Shown: positions 36,088-46,842 of the stretch, one piece after another
Numbering within the stretch: position 1 is the first letter of the stretch
Layout of the letters: the number at the start of each line of letters is the position of its first letter
NCBI RefSeq assembly: GCF_028502605.1
Contig: NC_079234.1
Span: 2,914,001 to 2,978,000 of the forward strand
DNA from: Trichoderma breve
Lineage: Eukaryota; Ascomycota; Sordariomycetes; Hypocreales; Hypocreaceae
Length of the DNA: 64,000 nucleotides
Direction: 5' to 3'
The notes under the pieces: model-generated
What the model saw: only the letters and a program-made list of their open reading frames with translations
Told to the model about the DNA's origin: nothing
The model's database searches: none
Program-made: the position numbers and the translations under genes

Positions 36088-37667
36088 GGTGAAGGAGTCT
36101 TTTTTTTGCTTTGCTTGTCCAAGTGATGTGGTCTCCGTGTCTGTATCTATAGGGAGATTTTTTGCTGCGCTATCCCTCCTGTTTGGTTTGTATATGTAGT
36201 TTTTTTTTTATTGTTTCCCCCCTCTGTTATTGTGGTTTCTGCTTCCGCAGCGACATGGAACGGTGAAGGCGCTCGAGATTGGTTGGCGATGGTGGTGATG
36301 GGCAAGAATGGAGGTGAGTCGCTGCCTCGCCTTATCTCGACAGAGTGGGTGCTGATGACGTCGGTGTAGCAAGGCGTTTTATCGTCGTGTCATTGCGAGC
36401 GCGTCGTTCTCGCAGCTGGGTAGAAGAAAAGGGAGAGAAAGCTGGAAAAAGATGATGAAAACGACAGAAGAGCGAGCACAAGGGGGAAAAGGATGAGAAG
36501 ATGAGAGCAAAAAGAAGCGAGTCACGCACTCGGTGCAATAAGACACACTGAGGTATTAAGAGGGTCCATTCTCTGCTATCATGTACTCGTACATACATGC
36601 ACAGCAGCAGCAGAAGCAGCAGCGTCGGGAAGCTGTCGCAGCGGGCCCTATCTTAGGTAAAGCGCTAAAGAGACAAGAGACAGGGCCTAGAGGAGAAGAG
36701 GTCCAGCCCCCCCTCTTTGGGCCCCGCTAGGCTGGGTCACCCCGCGCTTTGGTGCTTGCGTTAGCACTTGGCCTTTTGCGAGTTGAGCTCTAATGTACTA
36801 ACACAAGGAGAGGAGGCATAGTACAGTAGCATTGGGGGGGGGAGTGGTGTTGCTTCTGTTGCTGATTGCATCTTTGGGGGCGGGGAATTGGGATGAAGAG
36901 AGGAGAGGAGAGGAGAGAAAGAGAAAAGAGGGGAGAAATTGCCTGACGATATGTGGTACGCATTACTACTACTACCTTACCTAGCAGTGCTACCTGAGGT
37001 GAAAATATTGAAGCGTCATGGACATTGATCAAGCCGGACAATTAGTGCAGACGTACGGAGTAAGGCACAGGTACAGAACAGGTACTGCTACGGGTAGCAC
37101 GGGTACAGCACGGAGCAAAGGGAGCACAAGACAGTACAGGATATGACAGGACAGACGAAGCAGACCGCAAGTCACCAGGGGGAAATTGATCAACCCCCTG
37201 ATAACGAGAGCCGGATGCAGATGCAGACGTGCATTGGATGGCATTCTGCGAGAATTGGCGATTGATCAATTGAATTGATAGCCACATTGAGTGCAGCAAT
37301 GATAGCAGCGGCGCGCTAACAACATGGAATCATGAGCTGTCCGAGTCAAGTGTCTCAACTCAACTCATCTCGCCCCCAAAGATACATCCACGATCCATCG
37401 CTTGAGCCGGTCCTGGCCCGTCTCTCCAAAAACTACGTCACCGTGTGCCGACCTGACAACCGCCTCATACCTTAAATCACCCGCCCAATGGCATGGACAA
37501 AGCATTGGCAGCTGTCAGGCACTTCCAAACACAGAAGGTGTCCTTGCGATGCGAGCGGGCGGTGATCTGACGACTCCAAAACGACGGCCCAGGATGTGAG
37601 CCCATCTCCATCTCATACGGGCGCGACGACGGAGCCGAAGCAGCCAATGGCCCGGGGCACCGATAAA

Positions 37668-37679
37668 GGGGGGGGGGGG
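37668..37679. repeat. G12 homopolymer
   Basis: Run of twelve G on the plus strand in a non-coding gap. Such a run can form G-quadruplex-like structure and is prone to length errors in sequencing. Confidence 0.8.
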
Positions 37680-38796
37680 TTCGCAATGGGGAAAATCACC
37701 TCGTTTCCTCCTTTGCTATGGAGTCTGGGGCAGCAGCAGTACGGGATATTATCATGGAATTAAGCGCCCTTGTCGCCGCCTTGATGACGATGAGCAGAGC
37801 GCCAATGGGCAACGATGGCGACCAAAAACGCCGCTTGGGATGCAAGACGACACAGTTCCGCCCTAGCGTCCCTTCTGACGACTGCCGGTTGGTCTGTTGT
37901 TTCTCACCTCGAACGGCCAACAACTAGCTCAAAGAATGAAGCGGGGGAGAAACAGGGCCCATGAGGGAGCTTCTGTCGGATTAATTGCTGTAATCTGTAC
38001 ATAATACTGCACAAGTACGACAAGTACGAGCAGCTGCATCACCAAACAGCGGAGCAAGGGTGTTCAACTGTCTCTTTTGCTCGCTGATGCTACGTATGGC
38101 CCTGTCCGTGGCTCGTGACCCCTTACTTGTGCCTCGGGAAACGACAGGCCATTATCAAGCTCAGGCATGATCGAGTTCGATTGGCGATCCGGACATGGCT
38201 TCGGACCCTGCCCGTTATCACACAAGAGTCGAGCAATTCGCGCTGTGTATCTTCTCTCCCCCTGGGTCAATCCTAGCTACTGCCAGCCGGCTAACCGACG
38301 GAAATAGCTATTGCATTAGCAACTGGTTCGTGAGGCTACAGCTTAGCTTCTCAACACAACCGCTGCATGACTCGTGAAAGAAGACGTGCTCTGAGATAAG
38401 CCTTGTTCTAGAATTCCTCTAGTACACACGTGCGAGTTGGCAAGACTCAGCTATGGCTATGACACTGTGCTTTGGCTAATGGACATGAGCAAAGGCTTTA
38501 GATAAGACGAGTCAAACTCTTCGTGACCAATTGAATGATTTGTTTGTGTGCTGCAATTTGCTGGTCAGTTGAGCAAGAGTTGCAGATCCTCACCAAGCAG
38601 GTTCCTATCGTATGTCTCTGTCTTTGATACCGAGGATATCAGTCATGGCTTCAAGCCGTCGCGGTTTTGCCATTACATAACACAGCTGCTAGATTATGCA
38701 CTATCCCAATTCAGAAAAAAAGCTGCCCTCAATTTGACCAATCACACCACTTCAGCGTTCACTCTCTGCCATCTTATCTTATCGTTTACCCTCGTG

Positions 38797-38802
38797 CACG
38801 TG
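38797..38802. promoter_or_regulatory. CACGTG E-box in eL36 promoter
   Basis: CACGTG within GCACGTGAC, 180 bases before the eL36 start. In several non-Saccharomyces yeasts, Cbf1-type bHLH proteins bind RTCACGTG in ribosomal-protein promoters. Whether that holds here is inference. Confidence 0.4.
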
Positions 38803-38981
38803 ACCCACAACCTCCGCCCGGAAAATCAGACACACCGACCCTACCCACACACTCTCGCCAAAAATTGTCCACTAGCGCTGTCGAATTTCCCAAGTTGTGG
38901 AAGAAAAAAAAGAGACGTTCTTTTTTACTCCTCCTCTCTTTCGACAACGAAATTTCTCGATCAGTCGACAATTCATTCAAG

Positions 38982-39513
38982 ATGGCTAAGGAAACGCCTG
39001 CAAAGACCGGTCTGGCCGTTGGCCTGAACAAGGGCCACGTACGTCAATACAACTCGCGATCTCACCTCGTGGAGGATCTCTGCCCCCCTTGAATATCGGC
39101 AGACGATGGACGCTGACGTTTGGTTTGTGTTATTTTCCTCAATTTAGAAGACCACTGCTCGTGTCGTCAAGCCCCGTGTTTCGCGCACCAAGGGCCACCT
39201 GAGCAAGCGAACCGCTTTCGTGCGTGAGGTCGTCAAGGAGGTTGCTGGGTGAGTTTTCCCATTTATCGATCTTTGGTCTTTCAATCAAAGAAGAAGAAGA
39301 AAATATAATTGAAAGGGTATATACTGACGTTGAGTGTGTGTGTTACTATATAGCCTCGCCCCCTATGAGCGTCGTGTCATCGAACTGCTCCGAAACAGCA
39401 AGGACAAGCGTGCCCGTAAGCTAGCCAAGAAGAGGCTCGGTACCTTCGGCCGTGCCAAGAGAAAGGTCGATGAGCTCCAGCGCGTCATCGCCGAGTCTCG
39501 TCGTGCTCACTAA
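38982..39513 (+). CDS. rpl36: 60S ribosomal protein eL36
   Basis: Three exons: 38982-39038, 39148-39248 and 39354-39513; 105 aa, the normal size. The short, very basic protein shows [10 protein letters not shown] at the N-terminus, [15 protein letters not shown], and [25 protein letters not shown], all diagnostic of eL36. Introns use GTACGT and GTGAGT donors with TTTAG and TATAG acceptors, and both joins restore family sequence. eL36 lies on the solvent side of the large subunit. Codon choice is strongly biased, as in highly expressed genes, and the leader is pyrimidine-rich, as for many ribosomal-protein mRNAs. Confidence 0.97.
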
Positions 39514-39987
39514 ACGATTTCGTCTTTAAGCGAGCGGGGATTATCTTGGTAATGGGAAAAACAAAAATATTTTCAACAGGGAAATGAATGAATTAAAACA
39601 CTACGGGTTTCGCATGGATTTGGCGTGGTCATGAATTTTGATTGAATTCAATGGGGCTTTGATGCGGGCGCAGCAGCGGTTATATAGCTGCGATTTCGTT
39701 CATCGAATTTCTTAAACTCTTCAAGACATGCCGTCTTTATGACCCAACCTAGAAAATTTTCTTCTTCTTCCCTGAAACCTCAACGCCCAGCATGATGGGT
39801 ACAAATGCCTTGATTAATATTTTAAGAAGTTTGTGTTACTTGTCTTGAGTATGCAACTTCCGCTCTTGCGTCTTTGCTGTAAAACTGCCCGTGATATATA
39901 GATACATTATGCCATTCCGCCGTACATCTTCTCTGGATGCGGAAAAAGAAAGAAACAAAAACAATTTCACTGCTCGCTATTGATTAA
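39514..39987. other. Convergent 3' region between eL36 and TUG/UBX gene
   Basis: A/T-rich shared 3' flank; no coding region or RNA gene recognised. Confidence 0.5.
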
Positions 39988-41598
39988 TCATTTCTTTCCA
40001 AGCTTAAACCACTTTGGCATCTTCTTCCCAGAACCCTCCCCCCCTTCTCTATTCGTCGGCGCCTGTTGAACCTTGGGTGCCACCGATGGTCCGTCTTTAT
40101 CATCCTCAGCCGTCGGAATCTCAGGCACCTTGATTTCCTGGCCCTGCTGAGCAAAGTTGGACTTGAGAAAGGGCCGTTTTCGAACGTCAGCTGGCACACC
40201 ATCATTCCACACTAGACTAACGAGCACCCTGCCCGAGAGCTTATACGCCCGTATTAGATTGTGCTTGGGGGTATCGTCGTCCTTAATCACCGTCTTACTA
40301 CCAGGAATGACGAGATGGAAGGAATGCTCATTGCTGGCCATGACGTGTCGCACGGCTTGATACAAGAAGGCACCTGTGTCTGACGGACCAATCTCCCAGT
40401 CGCTGCTGGTATTGTCTGGGAACCGCACCTTGATGAGCACAGACTTGACGGCATCAATCTTGGCTTGCTCAGCGGCCTCCTTTTCCTCGATTTCTCTGTC
40501 GGATAGGAGCCGCTTATTGCGAGAGCTTTCTAGCAGGCGCTGTTGATGCAGCTGGGCGTGAGCGACGGTCGGTGTGAAATCACTGTCTTCGGCTGGGAGA
40601 AGAGCAGCAGCAGGAGTCGAATTCGTGGGGGCGAGGAATACATTAACTGGTTGGAGGCGTGACTGGGGGTCCGAATTATTAACTTCGGGCAATGTCTGAT
40701 GTGCATCGAGTTGTAGTGATGAGTTCTGTGTGCCTTGAGGAGCCGCATGGTCTGCTTCTCGAGCTTCAGCTGTATTGCTCACGGACTCTGCTGAAGGAGC
40801 TTCAGCCATGGGCACATCTCCATCCGCTGATGGGTTCTTTGGCGTCTCCTCTTGAGCGCCTGAGGACGCACTCTCCTTTTCCTCTTCCTTCTTCTTCGCC
40901 TCCTCCTTGAAAAAGACACCAATCTGCTCCATGGCCTCGTACAGCGTCTGTTCAGTCCTCCTAAACGTCAGCCGTATCAGGACATTGCCAGAGTTGTGGC
41001 CCAGCTGCGACAGCGTCTTCTGAAAGTCGGCAAACGACCCAAGCTCCCTCCCCATGATGTTCAAGACCGGTGTTTCGTAGTACAGCTGGCCGGCGCCAGA
41101 GTTGTTGGTGTCGACCGTCTGGGCCACGCCCCTGGCGGTGATGTTGATGTTCTTGCCCGCGCTCGCCTCGCCGCTCTCAAATTGTCGCAGCACCTGCCAT
41201 ATTGACAAGTCGGAGGGGAACTTTTTGATTAATCGGCCGCCGGGGATTTCTTTGGCTTCGGGTTGGGGGATTTGTAGGGCGATTTGCACAGCGGAGGGAG
41301 TCTTTGACTTTAGTACGAGCTCCAGTTTGGCGCCGGCGATGAGGCCAGAGGTGCGGAAGGGCACAGAAAGGTCGACTTGTTTCTGCTTGTGTCTAGGCGG
41401 TCGTGTTAGATATGAAGAACATGTAATGAGAAGTTCGTAGAGTCTTAGGCTTGGCACCTACTTTAGCAGGAACTTGTCGCTGTCTAGGCTGAGCTTCTTG
41501 CAAGCTTCCTGGAGAACATCTGATAGGTATGTGCCGGGGTTGACTTTGACGGTTGTGCGCCTCAGATCCGTGGCGATGACAACGACGTGCGACGCCAT
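39988..41598 (-). CDS. TUG/ASPL-family UBX-domain protein (Ubx4-like)
   Basis: Two exons, 41462-41598 and 39988-41392, with a 69-base intron (donor GTAGGT, branch TCTAAC, acceptor CCTAG); 513 aa. Residues 1-80 form the TUG ubiquitin-like domain, starting MASHVVVIATDLRRTTVKV and including VDLSVPFRTSGL after the splice. A conserved central segment has QVLRQFE and LYYETPVLNIMGRE. A charged coiled-coil-like stretch (EEAKKKEEEKE) and an acidic linker follow. The C-terminal UBX domain is at about 364-444 (VLIKVRFPDNTSSDWEIG). TUG/Ubx4 proteins bind Cdc48/p97 and can disassemble its hexamer or steer it in ER-associated degradation and membrane traffic. The first exon is needed to complete the ubiquitin-like fold, which supports the splice. 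It diverges from PUP3. Confidence 0.9.
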
Positions 41599-42349
41599 GA
41601 TGAAGGTTGGATGAGAGAGTTATTAGGGAATTGAGCAAGCTCCCCGAAGGAAGAAGACGGGGGTGGAAACGGTTTAAATTGAAGCACGAAAGTCTTAGAA
41701 GCACTCGGAACGCTGCTGGATGTCGTCTATGGTGGGGTTACAGGTAGCTGCTCGGCGGAGTACTTTAGAACTGAAGTAACAAAGCGACAGGCTCAAGTAG
41801 CACAAAACAGGCCGCGAGGTAGAAGGTTACAAGTGATGAATCGAAGAGGTGAGAATGTCATAACCCCAAAAGACATGCAGTCTCTTTCTTCCACTATTTC
41901 TTGCCGTCGAACCCCCAAACTGTCTGAAGCTCAGAAGCCAGATTAGATATCAAATTTCGGCCCCACCCTCTTTCTCGAACAATCCGCAGGCAGCCTCCAA
42001 GGCGACGCAGTACGTAACAAGCACCAGCCACAGCGGCAGAACCTCGGACAGCCTACGCCACAGCGCTCTGGCAGCCAAGCGGCCACGCCAGACCATGTTT
42101 GCCTGCCGCTTTTGCGTGCCAGCGATGGGGGGGAGCTGGGGCTGGTGCAAGCTTGGAGGGAAGCTCAACTGACTGCTTCATACCTACATACACCAAACAA
42201 TTCGAGTTAACATACGATCTCACGAACGGGCATTGATTCGGACGAGGCTCTAGAGACAGACGGGGAGAACAGATTGTGAACATCTCTGGCTGGAGCTCGG
42301 AATTTGATCAATTTACTCGGCCAGCTACAGACAAGCAAACAGAAGCATC
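41599..42349. other. Divergent promoter, TUG/UBX and PUP3
   Basis: Shared upstream region of 751 bases; no coding region recognised. I saw no GGTGGCAAA proteasome element here. Confidence 0.5.
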
Positions 42350-43199
42350 ATGGTATGTCGTATCGTATACCCAACCCAGCATCACCACCAACGATCCGAT
42401 GATGATGGCACATGCTAACATGGCTCAATCTAGTCTTCTCCCTTTTCGATCAGTCAGTCCCCATCTCCAACTCTAATCTACTTCCAATCCCACCACCGTC
42501 CCCAAACTAACAAAACACAGACGGCGGCGCCTGTGTCGCCATGGTCGGCAAGGACTGCGTCGCCATCGCCTGCGACCTCCGCCTGGGCCTCCAAGCCCTC
42601 ACCATCTCCAACAACTTCCCCAAAATCTTCCAGTACGGCGACGTCTTCCTCGGCCTGACGGGCCTGGCCACCGACGTCAGCACCGTCAGCGACCTCTTCC
42701 GCTACAAGGTCAACATGTACCGCCTGCGCGAGGAGCGCGCCATCGCCCCGCGCACCTTTGCCAACCTCGTCTCCTCCTCCCTCTACGAGCGCCGCTTCGG
42801 GCCCTACTTTGTCTCCCCCGTTGTTGCTGGCTTGGATCCCAAGACGGGGAAGCCGTTTATTTGCGGGTTTGACAGTATTGGCTGCATTGACTTTGCAAAG
42901 GACTTTATCGTGTCTGGCACGGCGTCGGAGCAGCTGTTTGGCATGTGCGAAGGCTTGTGGGAGCCTGATTTGGTACGCTCTCTTCATCCTCCCTTTGTTT
43001 AACAGAGATAACTTGACGAAATCGAATCACTACTGACACCTGTCCGCCTCTCTAGGAGCCCGATGCGTTGTTCGAGACCATCTCACAAGCCCTCCTAAAC
43101 GCCGTCGACCGTGACGCCCTATCCGGCTGGGGAGCCCACGTGTACATCATCGAGAAGGACAAGGTCACCAAGAGGTTACTAAAGGGTAGACAGGACTAA
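42350..43199 (+). CDS. pup3: 20S proteasome subunit beta3 (Pup3)
   Basis: Four coding exons: 42350-42352, 42434-42452, 42521-42972 and 43056-43199; 205 aa, the yeast Pup3 length. Exon 1 contributes only the ATG (donor GTATGT immediately after), exon 2 only 19 nt, and the join reads [20 protein letters not shown], the expected beta3 N-terminus. Introns are 81, 68 and 83 bases, with a GCTAAC branch in the first. The rest is strongly conserved: [72 protein letters not shown]. Beta3 is a non-catalytic subunit of the 20S core and has no propeptide with a catalytic Thr1. Simple gene finders would probably start this gene too late because of the tiny exons. Confidence 0.95.
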
Positions 43200-43615
43200 G
43201 GGTTGATTACATGCCACGTATAGAGATGGGGGAATATGACATACGCCTGCGGTCTGCAAGTTGACTGAAAGTGTGTATGCTGTATGAAATAGAGAGTTTG
43301 ACTCGAAACAACCAACGAGTCGAATTTCTAATGCATGCAAAAAGAAGCAAATGAAACAAGAGAATAAAAAAAAACCTGAAGAAAATTCCATCCAAGTTAT
43401 TGCGCCACAGTGTTTTTCACGCCATACCTTGCTTTTCCCAACTTTTGTTCATCGTAAGACTATCACAGGCAGATGGGGTAACAAGGCACAATGTACAGCA
43501 CTCTGAATCATCCAATAATAAGAAGCTGAGTTTGTGACGCCTTTCTTTTCCGTCTATATACCTGTATGCATTGTATGTGTATAAATGTGTATATGTTTTT
43601 CTTCTAAGCTCTCGT
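43200..43615. other. Convergent 3' region between PUP3 and SERCA
   Basis: A/T-rich, with an A-run near 43365-43375; serves both 3' ends. No coding region seen. Confidence 0.5.
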
Positions 43616-46600
43616 CTACTCCTCCTTCTTCGCCTTGATAGCCTTGTCAGCCGGCTTCTGCTGCATGAAGAACTGTCTCTCAACAACTTTGAGAATTTCG
43701 TCAAGAAGACTAAATAGCTGGTTAGTTTCCATTAAATATGAAAGAGGTTTGTGGCTCATTAGAAACTTACATTACAGGCGCGCTGATAATGGTGACTGCC
43801 TGCCATTCCAGCGCATTCAGCGGCAGGATGGCAAACAGGTTCTGCAGAACGGGTGTGTAAAGGAGAGCAAAGTGCAGAGCCATGGACAAGGCGATGGCGT
43901 ACACGAGCATCATGTTGTTCCACAGGGGAAGGGTGAGGAGCGACTCGCTGGATGACAGGGCATTCATGGCGTTGAACATCTCAATCACAACCAGGATCGA
44001 CAGAGACACGGTCGAGGCAGACTTGGACATTTCGTTGCTGAACATTTCGCATCCAATCTCGGGGAACTCGGTCGAGCAGCGGTGGAAGCTGGAGAGCTGT
44101 CGGAAGGTGATCTGGGGGCCCTCGGGGTTGTACATGAACCACCAGGCGTAGCCGGCAACGGTTGCAAGACCAACGTAGGTGCCAATGATCAGGTAACGCA
44201 GGAACAGCCATCCACCAATGAGGGGCTCGTCTCTCCTACGAGGGTGGCGCTTCATGATGCCGTGGTCAGGCGGGTTAAAGGACAGAGCCGTGGCGGGGAG
44301 ACCGTCTGTGACGAGGTTGACCCAGAGCAGCTGAACGGGGATCAGCGCCTCGGGCATGCCCAGGGCAGCAGTCAAGAAGATGGAAACAACCTCGCCAATG
44401 TTGGAGGAGATCAAGTAGCGGATAAACTGTTGGGTGTTGCTGTAGATGGAGCGACCCTCTTCGATGGCCACCTCAATGGTCGCAAAGTTGCTGTCAGCCA
44501 GAACCATGTCGGCAGCCAGCTTAGAGACATCCGTTCCAGAACCCATGGCCACACCGATATCAGCCTTCTTCAGAGCGGGGGCATCGTTGACACCGTCACC
44601 GGTCATGGCAACAACCTCACCGAGAGACTGGAGGAGGTCAACCAGCTTGGACTTGTGGCCGGGCTCAACACGAGAGAACAGGGAGGCCTTCTTAGCCGCT
44701 TCCAGCTGCTCGCTGGGGCTGAGGTTGTCAAATTCACGTCCGGTATAGCTCTTTCCTTGGAGATCTTCATGCTGGCCAAAGACACCAATCTGTCTGCAGA
44801 TGCTCTCAGCGGTGTTGCGGTTGTCGCCAGTGATGACAATGATACGGATACCAGCATCCTTGCACTTCTTGATAGAGGCGGGGACTTCGGGGCGAGGAGG
44901 GTCCAACATGGCAGTCAATCCAAGGAAGGTCATGTTCTGTTCCAGTTGCGCATACTGTTCGGTAGTCTTGGCGTGGCCAAACAACGGGTTCTGGGAAACA
45001 TCATCGATGCTAGCCAGGGCAATGACGCGAAGACCTCGGTTACCATATTCGACAACTTCCTTGAGCAGAGTGTTACGGAGCTTTTCGTTCAGGGGGACTC
45101 GGTTACCGTTGGCACCGATGATGGTGCTTGTGCAGCGTTCAATGACAGACTCGGGAGCTCCCTTGACAAGCAGCTTCTTGGCGGAACCATTCTGAACAGC
45201 GACTGACATGCTCTTCCTGTCACGGGAGAACTCATAGGTGGCGAGCCGGGGAAGTCTCTTCTCGTGAGCAGCGCTAGCAAAGTGTCCACAGTCTTCAAGA
45301 GCAGTTCCAGTAGGGGCACAAGGTCCGATTTTCTCAACAAGAACTCGGAGGGCACCTTCAGTCGACTCGCCAACACTGGAAAAGGCAGCAGTACGTGAAT
45401 CATAGGCCAAGTGAGCGTCGTTACAGAGAGCGGCAACCTCGGCCATCTGGAGGATTGTAGAAGAAGAGGCAGTAAGGTTCTCGGCAATCTGGCCGTTGAG
45501 GGTGATGTTACCCTTGGGGGCGTATGTTGTGCCCTCAACGGTAAGTTCGGTCAAGTCGGTTCCGGCTTCGTTGAGATAGACGACCTTGTTGACGCTCATC
45601 TGGTTGGTGGTGAGCGTACCAGTCTTATCGGAGCAGATGACGCTGCAGCTTCCCAGGGTTTCGACAGACGGCAAGCTACGCACAACAGCGTTCTTAGCCG
45701 CCATCTTACGGGTACCCAGAGCAAGACAAGTGGTGATGACAACCGCAAGACCCTCGGGAATGGCAGCCACACCCAGGGAGACGGCAATCTTGAGGTAGTA
45801 GATAGCACCCTTGGTCCAGCTGCCATGGCTGGGGTCGTTGAAGTTGGGAATGTTGATCAGCCAGACGAGGATGCAGATAACGGTAATGACCTTGGCCAGG
45901 TTGTCACCAAAGTCGTTGAGTTTCTGCTTCAAGGGGGTAGGCTCAGAGATTTGAGCGGTGATGCTCTCGTGGATATCTCCAATAGCGGTGTTGGAGCCAG
46001 TCAGGACAACAATGGCCTTTGCACGTCCAGTAACAACAGTGGTTCCCGAGAAGAGCATGTTGACCTGATCCTGCTTAACAGCCTTATCATCGTTGACGAC
46101 CGCGGTGGAGTCTTTTCCAACGCTCTCGCTCTCTCCGGTCAAGATAGCCTGATCAACCGAAAAGCTGTTGCTCTCGATGGAAACAATACGGCAGTCGGCG
46201 GGGATTCGATCTCCAACGGAAACGGACACAATGTCGCCAGGAACAAGGTCGTCGGCCTTGACTCGGGATACGTGACCACCGTTGCGGACGACGTTGGCTT
46301 CGTTGGCGGAGTATTCTTGCAGAGCGGCGATGGCCTTCTCGGCACTGCTTTCTTGGGATACACCAACGACGGCGTTGAGGATGAGGATTGTGAGAATCTA
46401 CATGTACAACGAGACACAGTTAGCGACCATAGCCGAACGGGTTGAAGTCAGGCATGTCCACTTACGACAGCGGGATCGACGAAGGCACTCCAGCCGCCCT
46501 CATCTTCGAACAGAGCGAGGACGAAGGAGACAGCGGCGGAACCAAGGAGGATGATGACTAGTTGATCTTTGAACTGTTCGAGAATCAGCTCCCAGAGGGG

Positions 46601-46842
46601 AGTAGGAGGCTCTTCGGGGATCGCTACGCCCATGTTAGCATGATACATATCAAGTCGAAGCCTAGCCCATTTGCCCTGATATGGCGGGGTGATTTTGAGG
46701 CTCCGGGGCTCGGGGACTGCGCACCATTGCGGCCGTGCTTGTTTCGAAGCTCCGTGACTTGATTATCAGTCAAGCCGTTGTGCTCCTCGACTTTGAAGTT
46801 GGCGAGGACCGCGTCGATGGGGAGAGCATAGGCGTTGTCCAT
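43616..46842 (-). CDS. nca1: SERCA-type Ca2+-transporting P-type ATPase
   Basis: Four exons: 46725-46842, 46466-46623, 43771-46397 and 43616-43709; 998 aa, the length of animal SERCA pumps. The P2A signature is complete: PADCR in the actuator domain, [20 protein letters not shown] in M4, the phosphorylation site [11 protein letters not shown] with Asp349 by my count (Asp351 in SERCA1), [11 protein letters not shown] in the nucleotide-binding domain, [17 protein letters not shown] in the hinge, and [18 protein letters not shown] in M6. The pump moves Ca2+ into the ER or related stores. The C-terminus is a short basic/acidic tail ([13 protein letters not shown]) without an HDEL-type signal. All splice joins restore family sequence ([39 protein letters not shown]). 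The symbol follows Neurospora crassa, where NCA-1 is the SERCA-like pump. It diverges from the RhoGEF gene by 1.7 kb. Confidence 0.97.

Larger units (their letters stand above)
36088..38981. other. Divergent 2.9 kb gap before eL36
   Basis: No gene supported. Contains a CAG-type repeat at about 36602-36624, GAGAGGAGAGGAGA purine repeats at about 36897-36925, a G12 homopolymer at 37668-37679, and a cluster of GGTAC/ACAGTAC/ACGGAGTA words at 37050-37135. The last 200 bases are the ribosomal-protein promoter, with GATA-like TTATC repeats near 38770, a CACGTG site, and a pyrimidine-rich leader. Confidence 0.5.

Noticed and set aside
44082..45206. Long plus-strand frame of 374 codons opposite the SERCA gene
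   Set aside because: It is the antisense reading of a strongly conserved pump gene with codons biased to G/C at third positions, which suppresses stops on the other strand.
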